Shown: positions 24,881 through 36,802 of the stretch, piece after piece
How positions within the stretch are numbered: position 1 is the first letter of the stretch
How the letters are laid out: each line of letters begins with the position of its first letter
Assembly (NCBI GenBank): GCA_025024175.1
Contig: QCXZ01000137.1
Location: forward strand, 70,122,680-70,186,679
Direction of reading: 5' to 3'
Origin: Rhyzopertha dominica
Taxonomy: Eukaryota > Arthropoda > Insecta > Coleoptera > Bostrichidae
Length of the DNA stretch: 64,000 nucleotides
Made by a program: the position numbers and the translations under genes
Notes under the pieces: generated by a model
Database searches by the model: none
Told to the model about the DNA's origin: nothing
The model's input: the letters and a program-made list of their open reading frames with translations, nothing else

Positions 24881-25245
24881 TATGCTACTTTAATGGTGTA
24901 TTTGTAGAAGAAAAAAAATTCATAGACAATCCTACATTTACAATTTTGTAGTTTGATTTTTTTACTGTATATTGTTTATTTTTCACTTTCTGTATGTTTA
25001 TCATTTGTGAAAAGAATAAAAATGATTTATTAAGAATAATAAACCCGCACATTCATTACAATGAAGAAATATTGCCAAAAATTAACATATATTCACTTCC
25101 ATTTTTGAGCAGTATATTTTGGTTNATTTTATATGATTTTGCAAAANGCAAAATAAAATGCAAGTGTCTAAAAAATTCTATGTCTAACAAAGTAGTGTAA
25201 TACAGGGCTTAAAGGTTTGAAGGCTTCCGTGGTTGTTGTCGATGA

Positions 25246-25362
25246 CATGTTGTTTTCCGGGCTGTTTCAGTTTCAGAGCTACTTCTGAGGAAGACACCGA
25301 CATGAGTGTCGAAACGTCAAGGTCTAATAACCAACGTGGGAACCAGCCCGGAAAACAACATG
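25246..25362 (+). ncRNA. Hammerhead-ribozyme-like hairpin
   Basis: A perfect 19-bp inverted repeat (CATGTTGTTTTCCGGGCTG at 25246-25264, complement at 25344-25362) encloses a hammerhead-like core. The core has CTGAGGA (25285-25291), a stem II of GACAC/GTGTC with a CGACATGA loop, GAAA (25311-25314) and then CGTC, a GUC-type cleavage triplet. The order matches the hammerheads known from Penelope-like terminal repeats and retrozymes. Stem III would be very short, so cleavage might need dimers. Activity is inferred only. Confidence 0.5.
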
Positions 25363-25656
25363 CCATGGCTTAAAAGTGCTTAAAATTCAGGGTTACTATG
25401 GCAAGTATCGATTTAACAGTGGATCAAAATTAATCCACCTTTCTGCAGCCGGGTATTTGTCAACAGTATTAACTTGCAACGAATTATTTATAATTTCACA
25501 ACAGCCTATAGTATGATTGCGGCCTTTCCCGAATCAGGACCTTTAAATCGGAGTGTTTTCTATCTCTCCTTTTTCAAGTGTCGCCTCTTGTAGGATCCCT
25601 TCTCGTTGGTATTAGTATATTTTCAAATATAAACTTAAACAAATGGAATTAATACA

Positions 25657-26019
25657 TGATTTTTATAAATGATTCATGCAACGCACGCGGCGTTGATTTC
25701 TGAATTCTTTGTGCCGCCTTTTTGTAACTGCTGCCAAGCTACAATTGTACACGGCGATAGTACTGAAGCTTGCAGATCAATGTCACCCCACAGCTCCGAA
25801 ATTTGAGCTTTCTCAAACCTTAATGTTAATTATCCCACAAAACACTACAGAATATGTTGAAATACACACTCCCGAGCGTTTTCTCTTATTAAAATATATC
25901 AAATAATTCAAAAATAAACAAATGACAAGCATACGTCACTTTCCTGAGAGGCGGCATGTTGATGTAATCACTAATTTCCATAAGCTCCCTGGATGCATTC
26001 ACCTTTTATAGAAACCCTG
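25657..26019 (-). mobile_element. Short MITE, copy B (inverted relative to copy A)
   Basis: TTTTATAAATGATTCATGCA at the left and TTTTATAGAAACCCTG at the right form the ends. Internal sequence matches the complement of 14254-14618. The right flank after CCTG is TA. Confidence 0.7.
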
Positions 26020-26279
26020 TACAAGTTGAGATTTATAAGGCACAAATAAGTGTTTATCTTCATGTAAATCATCTTTTGCTACGATTTTATAAAATTGGAC
26101 AGTTATTAAACTAAAGAACTACATATTGTTCGTAATTTTTTTCTAGATTTGATGCCGTTGTAGAATTTATTCTTACTGCATCGCCGATTATACTGCCTGC
26201 TTGTTCAGAAGGAATATTACTGGGGAATTTATCCATAGTCGTCTCTTATATAGTAGCTGATCCGTTTAGCTAGTTACGC

Positions 26280-26640
26280 GTTTATCCATACATAAGTGCG
26301 GCACATACAATGTCGCATAAAGGAACACCACCGAGATGCAGCATATGGACACAGACAGATCTGCGATAGCCGAACACGTAGCAGGAGGCAAACCACACAT
26401 CATGATGTACGACAACGAACAAACCCTCGCAAGGGGCAGCTATAACCCACCGATTGTGAAAGAATCTCTGGAGATAGTAAAGCAGCTCAACAACTTTAAC
26501 AGAGAAGATGACTATCACTTGAGCAGAACCGGGAAGACGGTAATTGATCACCTGACCGGAACTGATATGTTATATAAACGGCGACAACGGATGAATTCAC
26601 CAGTCAAATTCTCTCTGAAGAAGCCGACAGTATGATCGAC
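26280..26640 (+). pseudogene. Penelope-like GIY-YIG C-terminal remnant
   Basis: Around 26290-26335 RHIQCRIKEHHRDAAYG is followed after a one-base shift by TDRSAIAEHVAGGKPHIMM, ARGSYNPPIVKESLEIVKQL and NNFNREDDYHLSRTGKTVIDH. This is the conserved region after the GIY-YIG core in Penelope-like elements (EH...TDRSA-AEH...E...NFNRED). The RT and the nuclease tyrosines are missing, so the copy is 5'-truncated. The large minus-strand frames over this stretch are shadows. Confidence 0.75.
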
Positions 26641-26734
26641 GAAACGACGAGAATAAATTCTACGACCACGAAAGAACTTAATATGATGAACAACGGCCGT
26701 GAAAGCCTGCATTCTCAAGCTTCCTTTTATCACC

Positions 26735-26790
26735 GAGACCGAGATTAAAGTACCCGAGACCCATGCGAGACCGAGACTGAACACAGGGCC
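26735..26790 (-). repeat. GAGACCGA-type repeat, partial
   Basis: ACCGAGACCGAGATTAAAGT then CCGAGACCCATGCGAGACCG; the complement gives GGTCTCGG units as in the repeat at 18202-18418. It directly follows the Penelope remnant and precedes a C/G-homopolymer patch at 26797-26826. Confidence 0.5.
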
Positions 26791-27849
26791 GGGCCCATAG
26801 GGGGGTAGGGGGGTAGCATACCCCCCAATGCCCTGACAGTTGGTTAAAAACTGCCGCAGTTGGCTCCAAAATGGGTTGGTCAAATTTGTTAAAAACAATA
26901 AATAATTAAAGTTAAATCAAGAAGGTGGGATAAAAATAATGTTAGTTTCCCCACGCGGTATCCGCGAATATGCAATAATTCGTCGTTGGCAATGACGAGT
27001 AGTAGCAGTCGTTACTCGTTAGTCGCAGTTTTCACAACCTCGCGTCTTCTCATCAGATGACAATCAGATTAGGCAGGCACCAGTGTTGCCAGTCAGTACA
27101 CTAGTACATTATTATAAAATCTAGTACATTTCTTAAAATAATTTGTTATGGGTATCTAAAAAAATTAACAACAATTTTCAACAACGAATATGACTGGCTC
27201 ATAATGTATATCAAAATTTTACCAATGTTAATAACATGACAACATGCAAAACATCTGTTGGTAGCTCACTATACGGTCTGGCCTACGTTGCACCGTTTGT
27301 GGTTGGACCTTACAGAAAGTTGCATTTTACTCGAGGAGCATAATAAAGTGGTTTTTATTTGTTTGTATTTATTGTGTTTGATTACATATAAAAGCAAGCT
27401 TTAAAAATGCATGTTTTTTACGATATTAGCGTCAGATAGGAGCACACAATCTAATACATATATCACAGATATCTAGTACATTTTTTACATCGAGAAAAAC
27501 ATGAAAACATTGTTAAAAATATGTTGCGAACTACTATGGGAAATAATCCATTTGATTCTCTCATATGTAAGTAATAAAAGTGGACAGGATATAAGAGATC
27601 AAATAGATTTTTTCCATTTAATTAGCTCTTGGGCTAAAGTTAAAATACAGAAGACTAGCTGTAATAATTAATAATTGATTTATTTTGTTAGGTTTAGAGA
27701 TTTTTTAATTTTGTTAATTTTATATTAATGTTTATTCATAATATTTTGACATTCACAAGCTTAGCCACACTTTGCGGCAATTAGCAATTACCAAAGTAGA
27801 AGTATAAAGTATTTTAGTTTTATTTTTAAGTAGGTGTTGTTAATACATG

Positions 27850-29056
27850 TACAGAGTGTGTCACGATGAGCTCATATTAGACGTTTATGGGGTAGCGGCC
27901 AGAAAGGAATTATGAAATTCTGCAGTATTAGGTTTTCTATTGTTATCTTTTTAATGAAAATAAAGGCAACTTAAAATTGCTTCCGGTTATACCGGAAGTA
28001 TACGCCAACTTTGTTATTATTAATAGAACCATATAATTTTTTGCGGTTTTGGATTCTACGTAAAATTCTAGTGGGGCTTTGTGTAACACATGATATACTT
28101 AAGTGTTATAATTTTCGAGATATAAGAGTTTAAAAAAATTGAGAGCTACAGGATCCCGCTCGACGCCTACCACACAAACAAATGTGAATCGAATGTCGAT
28201 AGTATGAATGACAAAGGTCCAAAATACACCTTGGTCCAGTCAAATTTTGAAAATGGTGTATGCAGCAGTTGCAGGTTGACCTCGTAGTTAAGTATCAAAA
28301 ATTGGCAAAATTCAAAAAAATTAAATGGAACTTTTCATGCCGCTTTTGGATTCTAGGGAAATTTTAGTTTGGGTTTGTGTAAAACACTATGAGGCTACAA
28401 GTAACAGATTTTTTGATATTTAACATTTTATGTGAAAAACTGTTGAAACTACATTTTATGCAACTTCAGGAGTGCTTTGGATGCAATTTGACAAACGCTA
28501 AAACAAGTGTATATCTAGTCTGCAACATGCTGCCGGTATCTCACATTGAGATATTCTAATTAATTGTTACCATCAGTTATCAAATAAAAATATTTGCTAG
28601 TGAAAGAAAGGAATGCCTAATAATTATTTACGAAATAAAAACAAATAATTATTTAATTTGATATTTTACGTTGTCATTTTGACAATTTACTTTACACATT
28701 TCCAAATGCCTATCGTATGCAAAGACGAAGGCTAATAAAGCAAGACCAAATAAAACATTTGTTTTAGTTTCAACACCACCGACAAAAACAAAACACTAAC
28801 AATTTTTATTAGTTTTAACATTTTAGTATAAACGGACGAAAATTTTAATAGCGAGAAACTTAGCTGTCAAATTTTTTTATAAACTCTATATCTCGAAAAT
28901 GTTAACATTTAAGTATATAATGTTTTACATAAAGCCGCACTTGAATTATTTTCATTAAAAAGATCACATTCGAAAACTTGATACTGCAGAATATCATAAT
29001 TCTACTCTGGCCGCTTTCCCATCGTCTAATAGGAACTCGTCGTGACACACCCTGTA
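27850..29056. mobile_element. Palindromic (fold-back) element 1, ~1.2 kb
   Basis: CAGAGTGTGTCACGATGAG at 27852 is mirrored by CGTCGTGACACACCCTG ending at 29054, flanked on both sides by TA. The arms share GCGGCCAGA, GAATTATGA, TTCTGCAGTAT and TTTTTAATGAAAATAA in inverted order, so much of the element is a long hairpin. No coding capacity. The TA target and CAGGGTGTG-type end suggest mobilisation by a Tc1/mariner-type transposase. Confidence 0.75.
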
Positions 29057-29224
29057 TGTATTCTAGAAAATAAATTTGTTTTGAGCTACATAATACATAA
29101 TATTTTCAGTATTTTTCCCTTTTTAGAATATCTGTGCGCTATTTGGTATTCTAGTGGTCTAAAGTAACTATTCCTTTTTGTTTTTGAGTTGGCCAAAGTA
29201 ATAGGTTTCGGTACAGCCCTGACT

Positions 29225-29500
29225 GAACATACGAGACCTCGAGAGTCTCGTTTTTTATACAAATATATGTATAAAAAGGTGGGATTAAATTGTTTACACT
29301 AGTGACGATGATTTCAAACTTGACACTTTTAAATGAAAACAACACAATTATCATATTCTTACCCATTATTTTAGGTCACTGAAATAGCACAATATAATTT
29401 AATTATTTACCTAATTCTATTACTTACATAATTTTAGTAGTGTTTTAATTCAAGTAGTAATAAAATAGTAAGCGGTAAAGCTCTGCAGATTATATAGTGA
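29225..29500 (-). repeat. Dispersed repeat, copy B
   Basis: Inverted, diverged copy of 19984-20230, starting with ACGAGACCTCGAGAGTCTCG and continuing with TACCTAATTCTATTACTTA and AATTTTAGTAGTG. Confidence 0.6.
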
Positions 29501-31004
29501 GTTTTTATCTGAAAGATTTTACATGTTTACAGGAACAGTAAACTACTAGTCAGGTACAGTACTAGAGCTATAGAAAAAGCAAATTTTCAGAAATAGCTTA
29601 AAAGCATATTATAAAATATTACCTGCACGTTTATGCAATATCCTCAAAGACAGCGAAAATATTTACCGTATAACTACATATTGTGCCACAATTCACGCAA
29701 CACTAAAAGCCTTTGCAAGGATAAGAATCAGCAAACGTAATAATTTGCAGGAAAGGCGATGCTTTCAGTTTAAAAATCTTTGATTTATGTTTGGCGAATA
29801 AAAATGATAAAAATAATTATATGTTTGTTTCGAAATGTAAGCACAACGCTTTTATCACTCTAAAAAATAATTCATTAAACATTTTTATTCGGTTTAGTTT
29901 GCAGGACGAACAAAAAATTGTTTGATGTAAATTCAAGAAGCATTAAATGAACGTTTAAAATAGTTTTTGAAATGTTACATGAAAAGATTTGTTAATAAAT
30001 GATATATCGGCGTTCCATAGCGCACTGTGGCGTGGCAGATAGCATCAATGTACCATAGTGTATTGTAATTTGTAATTAGTAATTTTTATAACCAATGGTC
30101 AATGGCAAAACAGCGTACATGATTTTAGTATTAACCCCTATAACTTTATTAAAAAAGTACCTTTAACTAACCTATACGTTTGTAGGTCGTAGTAAAAGTT
30201 ATACGCGAAGACGTGATAAAATAACCATGTTTGTGTAGGTTGATACCTATATCAGAATAGTGCTAGACAACATTTTTTTAACATATTTTTCTACGATTTT
30301 TATAAAACATTGGCTTCTATATTCGGCGACGTAACAAAGTATTTTACAAGAAATAAATCAGACAAGACAAATGTAAAATGTAAGACTTAATAGCAGTTTC
30401 TTCTAAATAATTATAATTGTATGATGAAAGTAGGTAACTAGATTTTGATTTCAGCTACAGCGCACTTGTAGATTCAATCTAATATTTTGGCCTGACAGAT
30501 AATTAATAAAATACAATAATACAGTCAAATCAACTATCATAATTACTACGAAATCAACAAGCCATCTTGCGTAGGTACATAAATACTATGAAGGCTATAG
30601 CGCAATACATTAATTTGTATGCATTTTGTTGTCAATTATGACCAAGTGTGATAGAGCGGATAGCAAAGTTTAGTTACTTGCATGATCAACTTGACACCAT
30701 TATTTATAAAAAAAATCTCAAATTAAATAATATATACAAAAGTATATACTTTTTAAATCACTGTATGTAAAAATGTTATAAGAATCTGATAAATAATAGT
30801 CATTTTGACATATTTAGGCCAACACAAATATATTTATCACATATAATTTTAATACGTCTTACAAATGTATTTGGTGTGCTGCACTGTTATTTTAAAAGAA
30901 AAAATTACAGAGGACAAATACCGAAATACCAAGCTTAATCACCCGTAACCACCACCGCGTAGCTGTAGAAGATATATCTCAAGATATTACGATGCACTTT
31001 AGTT
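29501..31004. other. Intron, no recognised feature
   Basis: AT-rich receptor intron; nothing supported. Confidence 0.3.
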
Positions 31005-31206
31005 GTAAATATATCTAATATCGCCTTTGATGACATTCTTGTAAAAGGAACATATCGGGATTTCAAAAACATTAGGATTACCACCACTTATCAGAAAACC
31101 CGAAACTCTCGTCACGAGACCGAGACTAAGTAGGCCGTGACCGAGGCCGAGACCAAAGAATCCATGCATTTCTCGGTCTCGTAGCACCGAGACCGAAGCA
31201 CTAATC
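31005..31206 (-). repeat. (TCTCGG)n-containing dispersed repeat, copy B
   Basis: Reverse complement of 18202-18418: on the minus strand it reads AGTGCTTCGGTCTCGG, a short interrupted GGTCTCGG block, then TCTGATAAGTGGTGGTAATC and TTTGAAATCCCGATATG. Confidence 0.75.
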
Positions 31207-31699
31207 ATTGTATTTTGTATTTTTATTCTTTTTTGATGGGTCATTTGTTTCCTGTCTGATCCAATCTGGCCAATACGGAGCTCCATAATGTTAATTCCAC
31301 ACCATATATTCAAGATCGCTTTGTTAAAAAATGCGTCCGTAAAGAAAACAATGAACCAGCAAAATTTGCATTCAGAATTTTGTTGACTTTTTTTGTATCC
31401 AAAATTACAGCTTGTAACAAGCAGTGCTTTTAATTAGTGCTAATGATATTACCTAAACACTATGCTATGTTACTTGGTACTAGCTAGTAGATAGTGGTGA
31501 TCTTGTTTCATTCTAGCACACACTCACACACCTACTTAATAAAATTGTTAAAAATGAATACACGCCCCTAACTATTGGCGCCAGATTCTTGTAAAAATAC
31601 GTTAGTGAAATGTTATTAAGGATATTTCAATAAAACCTTTATCCTACCCTAAATGTGTTTATTCCATAGATATTGAGCAACTATTTTGTTTAATTTCAG

Positions 31700-31850
31700 G
31701 TACCAAGTGATGTTTTTAGTGCTAACATACGCCGTGCCTATGCTGCTGATGACTATATGCTACACACTAATGGGACGTGTTTTGTGGGGTGCCCAGTCAA
31801 TTGGTGAAATGAACCAAAGACAAATGGATTCCATTAAATCAAAAAGAAAG
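31700..31850 (+). CDS. TkR86C: TkR86C exon: TM5 and third intracellular loop
   Basis: The acceptor TAATTTCAG precedes 31700 and the donor GTGAGC follows 31850. The first base completes the Ala codon of the 78-bp exon, then YQVMFLVLTYAVPMLLMTIC forms TM5. The following third loop reads MGRVLWGAQSIGEMNQRQ and SIKSKRK. It ends in phase 0 and joins VVRM of the next exon, as in TkR86C-type receptors. Confidence 0.9.
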
Positions 31851-33799
31851 GTGAGCAACATGAAAATAGAAGACTACTGTAAGTATACTTTATTTTCTGT
31901 AGAATTTGTAATCGCGGTTTTGCACCGTACGCTGTGTACACACTGATATCAGAAGCTGGCAGAGATATAACATATCACAGTTTACAAACGTGTATAAAGC
32001 GTCGTCACGGTAATCTCACTCCGACAGGAATTGGTGAAAATCAGGCACAAAACGCGCAATGCACATCTGCAGCAAACGTTTTTAATGTGACAACATAAAG
32101 ATTTCCAGCGCGAGTTTCTGTTAAAATATGAAATGCTGGAATCCCCTTTGACCATGTTAGACTGACACAACTACGCTAAAGAATGTGTGTCTTTATAAAG
32201 CAAAAGGTCACATATAAATGTTGCATACGCTAGCCGACGAGTGATAAAGCGCAGGAAACGGCAGAATGAAACATTTCATGTTGACTTCAACAAGTAAAAT
32301 CAAAGTACATGTAGCAAATATTGCAGCCCTATAACCATTCCAAATGCAATATTCTGTACTGAAGATATATACTGAATAAATTTGTTTCCTAATGGTGCAT
32401 TTAATACTTAATACTTTATTAACAGAAATGACAATTTACTAATTATACAATATGATCATAATTAAAGCTTACAACTTAAAAACTTCACACTGGTTTTTGA
32501 ATGAATTAGGGAAACACAACAGAAATGTATTTCCTCTAATGGAGTGCTGGAATCGTGTTGAAAGGAAAAGCTTCAAACAAATAAAAAAAGGAGATCAAAG
32601 TAGTGCCATTTTTTGAAGACCAAAGTAATTCTGAACATACTCATCAAGGATGGTGTTACAATTCACATTGTATTTAAAACAAAAGTGCCATATCCTAGCA
32701 ATGGTCGCATAAAAGACAGACCAAGAATACAAATAGCTCTAACATCATAAAGGTAAATGGATTGCCTCCTAACAAAACCGTTGTCACGATATCATTAATG
32801 TGAAAATTATGAGCATACATACACAATATTTTATATATCGAGAACCAGAAACGTGGCAACAGTAGTTGGTTAACGTAGAACTAGAATCAATAACAAATTT
32901 CATTCATTCTACCCAGATGCGCTTGTGTGTAAGTACTTACGGTTTTTTACAAGATAGTAAGTTGCATAATAAAATATAGCCATTTTCGCTACGCTACAGT
33001 ATTAGTAGCTGCTATTGTGAAATAGTTTGGTTATTAAACTATGTTGCCACTTTTGACGGAAACGTAAGAAGAAATACTGGCAGCAGGAGGAAAGCAATTA
33101 TTATTTTGTAACGTCGACATAAATATGTACATTATCATTTTCCCCAATATTCAGCACATTATACACCTAAGAGGCTTTTACGTGTAATAAACAAGCCCTT
33201 ATTTTTTTAGAGTCATCAATGAAACTCGGCGCCAGTAAAACGATAAATTTATATTCAAATTACTTGAACGATAGTCATGGAGCCGTAGGTGGCAATAAAT
33301 TCTAAAACCTTTATTGAAATGTCGCTTGCCTACTTTTAATAATATCGATATACCTATCCGCTTTGAACCAATTTGAATAACCTTTTTAGGTGTCACGTCA
33401 AAAATAGACTTCCATTTCAATATCGATAAATGTCACCCCATCACATTCCACATTATGCAATTCTAGCTGCGTTTCTTATATTTTACAGTGGGCACTGAAA
33501 AAATCCTAATATTTTCAGAAGAGCTGTCCATAGTTATTAACATTTTTGTCAAATTATAAATTATTAGAAGTTAGTACTGCATATTTCAATCTTTTTCGTG
33601 TTAAGAATATTCAATTTTTTTTCTAACATGCAGGGCATGTAAAAGCTTCTACATATCAACAAAACTTCGGTATAACTGTAATGTCTTCGAAAATTTTCTA
33701 ATTTAATTTTATCTTACCTGAAATTATAATAGGCAAATTAGTACCCATTGGTTTCCGAAATCCTAATGAAAATTCATCGTGATATACACATTGCATGGC
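31851..33799. other. Receptor intron, no recognised feature
   Basis: Part of the intron 31851-36802. Nothing supported until the LINE copy at 33.8 kb. Confidence 0.4.
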
Positions 33800-35260
33800 A
33801 TGTCTTGAGAAACAATGTTGAACTAGACATCCCTCAAGACACCGTTGATGGATTTGCTTTGTAATTAAGTGGTTTTGATGACAAGTGTCAAGGTATCGAT
33901 GACCAGTTGCATCTAACGAATAATTATTTTTGCTATAAAGTGCAGTCTATAAACTCTTAAAGTAACTCTACCATGGTCCCTGATGAAACACCTGTCTTTC
34001 TTGTTAAGGACTGTGTAAATATTTTTGTGATCCCTTGTATCATATATTCAATTCAGCGTTAAGGCATGCTACATTTCCCAAGGTCTGGAAGACGGCCCTT
34101 GACAATAAATCGTTATTATAACACATGTGCGACTTTGCTTGGACCTAATGAAGTTAGAAGCTGGCAATAGAAAAAATATTTTTAATGTTTTTGTATATTA
34201 TTTTTACCTTTAAAGGTTTACCGCCAAGTTAAAATTTCGTGATACGTCACCGTTCCTGGAGACGCACTCCGCTATTGCGCCGATGCGCCGGATGCCCTGT
34301 TGCATGCTTGACACCTTTGTCGCTGTTGAACAGGCGTATGTTCTGTGGGTGGTTCTGTGCCTTTGTATCTTTGTACCTTTGTTTACGTTTTGGTTTGAGA
34401 ACGGAGGACGCGTTAGTTTTGTTTTTATTTACTTAGTACATTGTTATTCAAACATAGACTGTGCAAGATTATGTGAAGGGATCTTCGGACAATTTACCAA
34501 AAATTGACTTACGCATGATTGACGAATTTTACATGAATGGAAACTCGTGTGATCAGATCGTTCGATTTTACGCAAATTAGGCGATTTTGCTATTTAAAGC
34601 TTGCGACTTGAATAAAATGATGTAACGGCAGCTATACATGCTGTAACTCAGGTTTAAACGAGTTTACCTACTTAATAAATAGTTGTTCCAGTTTTAATAT
34701 CACTTGAAATATGAGCTTATCCTTCGGCTGCCATAAAATGAATTCTGTTTGCGATATATCCGCTGCAAGTTATAATTTTAATTTAATATGTTTTAGGTTT
34801 TAACATTTACAGTAAAAACGACTAACAACGAATCGCGTTTGACATCCATTCGCATGTAGGTTTTTATAATTCATAATTACGATTGCGAGTTTGGAATAAA
34901 ACGGCAACACTGTTGCGACTTCGATTTCAGAAACTTCATCTCGGCCGACAGGAATGCCAGGATCAGAAAATGGCGTGGCAACATCACACAGTTACACCGC
35001 ACTAAGCACGCCAGGGAACGCTGACGTCAGAGATTCAAACTTTAAACATAAACAATCTTTTTTAAGCATTAACTAAGCGCTTTGCAAAAAAAAATAACAG
35101 GGGTCTATATTTTTTCATGTAGATTCATATTCTGCAATAAAAAAAAATGGGATCAACCGGCCCATTCCAGTGTTTAATAACGGTAACAAGAATAATATGT
35201 TACATCAAGTTGTACCGGTACTGGGAGGTTCTCTCTGCCACGATCTAACACTCGACACCT
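33800..35260 (+). pseudogene. LINE reverse-transcriptase fragment split by another element
   Basis: CTCAAGACACCGTTGATGGA (about 33834) and CTACCATGGTCCCTGATGAA (about 33967) align with the LINE at 51590-53720 (positions near 52182 and 52350). The RT segment continues as TTTCTTGTTAAGGACTGTGT. Similarity stops at GGCCC (34094-34098) and resumes after a second GGCCC (35159-35163) with ATTCCAGTGTTTAATAACGG, the next LINE segment. The interruption is the element at 34099-35158. The fragment is degenerate and lies within the receptor intron. Confidence 0.7.
34099..35158. mobile_element. Unclassified element, copy 1 (inserted in a LINE)
   Basis: Flanked by GGCCC on both sides within otherwise continuous LINE sequence. 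A longer relative lies at 57251-58622. Shared blocks include ACAAATCGTTATT/AATAAATCGTTATT, CCTAATGAAGT/CCCAATGAAGT, AAAGGTTTACCGCCAA/AAAGTTTTCCGCCAA, ACAGGGGTCTAT and TGTAGATTCATATTCTGCAA. The ends are inverted only weakly (GGTTG-type). Open frames inside have no recognised domain. The superfamily is unknown. Confidence 0.65.
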
Positions 35261-35339
35261 CCTTTATTCATTATTGGTGCGACAATAGACATTTTTTCAG
35301 ACACTACTCTAAGTAAATGTATCTATAGATTATTTTTTA

Positions 35340-36452
35340 TACAGGGTGTCCCGCATTATGTGAGCAAACTCTCTGANTCTGAAAACTGGTGCAAAAATTA
35401 CNCTATTTTGCAGTATATCTTTTTTTAAATAACGCCCGCCTAGTGAGATATTAACTCTTAAACATGGGGGAAATGACACAATTTTTCAAAAATATTTCTT
35501 AGACTGGTTAATGTAATTTTAGCTATTAATATTTGAAGTGGAAGCCGTTAAAATGATGCGCGCATTTTTTAAATAAATGTTTTTGAGGGGCTAGGAGGGG
35601 GGCAACATCGCACATTTTATCCCTTAACTTTAAAACGGTTAAGTATTTTTTAATTATGTGTTTTTTTAATCTTTGGGCCTTGTGAGCAAAAAAAAGGTAC
35701 TCATTTTTCATCCGAGAAAATTGCAGTTGAATGTTACGATTCACATTTGCACTACTTAACTAAATCATTTTTTATCAAATCGACCGTGATAAATTATAAA
35801 ACTTTGTTCATGTCAATGTTAGATTAACATTTTGACAATTCTTTACATTATTTGTCGCAAAATCCCTGTGATAATAATAATTGAATATTCATATAAATGG
35901 ATTTGACAGCGTACTAATTTAAATGAATATTCTATTACTATTGTTTAAGAATTTTTAACAATTTTTGTCAAAATATCAATGTAACCGTAACACCTAACAC
36001 AGTTTTATTATTTATTTATTAATTTGATAGAAAATTGATTTAGTTAAGCATTGAAAGTGTGAATCCTAACATTCAACTGAAATTTTCTTCGGAAAGGGTC
36101 TATTTTAGCTGCATATCTTTTTTGTTTACAAGGCCCACAGATTAAAAGGACACATATTTTTGAAAAAAAAAATACCTAACAATTTTAAAGTTAAGGGGTA
36201 AAATGTGGGGAGTTGGCCCCCAATGTGCGCTTCATTTTAACAGCCGCCACTTCAAATATTAATAACCAAAATTATATTAACCTGTCTAAGAAATATTTTT
36301 GAAAAACTGTTTCTCTTCCGCTATGTTTAAGAATCAATATCTCAGTAGGCGGGCGTTATATAAAAAAATATATATATAGTGTAAAATAGTGTAATCTTTG
36401 CATCAGTTTTCAGATTCCGAGAGGTTTCCCACATAATGCGGGACACCCTGTT
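35340..36452. mobile_element. Palindromic (fold-back) element 2, ~1.1 kb
   Basis: CAGGGTGTCCCGCATTATGT at 35342 is mirrored by ACATAATGCGGGACACCCTG ending at 36450. Further paired blocks (AGATATTAACTCTTAAACAT with its partner near 36325-36347, TTGAAGTGG/CCACTTCAA, TTTTATCCCTTAACTTTAAA with its partner near 36182-36203) run the whole length. The centre is near 35900. The left flank is TA, the right TT. Non-coding; a transcript would form a hairpin of about 500 bp. Confidence 0.8.
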
Positions 36453-36802
36453 AAACATATACGTATGAACTACTTTATTTTTATCTTTGCCCATAAGTAT
36501 GTGTTGTAAACTGGTTCCTCTATTTCACAAAAAAATCATTGAACCATTTTTTTTCAAAGAGCAATATACATCACTTATCTGATATCCACTTATATGGCGA
36601 TTAGCTGTACAAAATGCTCTCAGAATGAATTACAAATCATTTGCTTCATCAATTGCAGTGCATTAAATGAAACGGAACTTTGTAAAGCAATAACATTCAT
36701 TCCACCGCGAACCAACCCACAAAATCACGTTTAAATGTTTTACCGATCTAAAATGTACTGCTGCAACCGGCTGAATAATTAACTTAAAACTTTGCGTTGC
36801 AG

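Noticed and set aside
26548..26898. Minus-strand 116-codon frame over the Penelope remnant
   Set aside because: Shadow of the plus-strand GIY-YIG reading and of the GAGACC and G/C-rich repeats.
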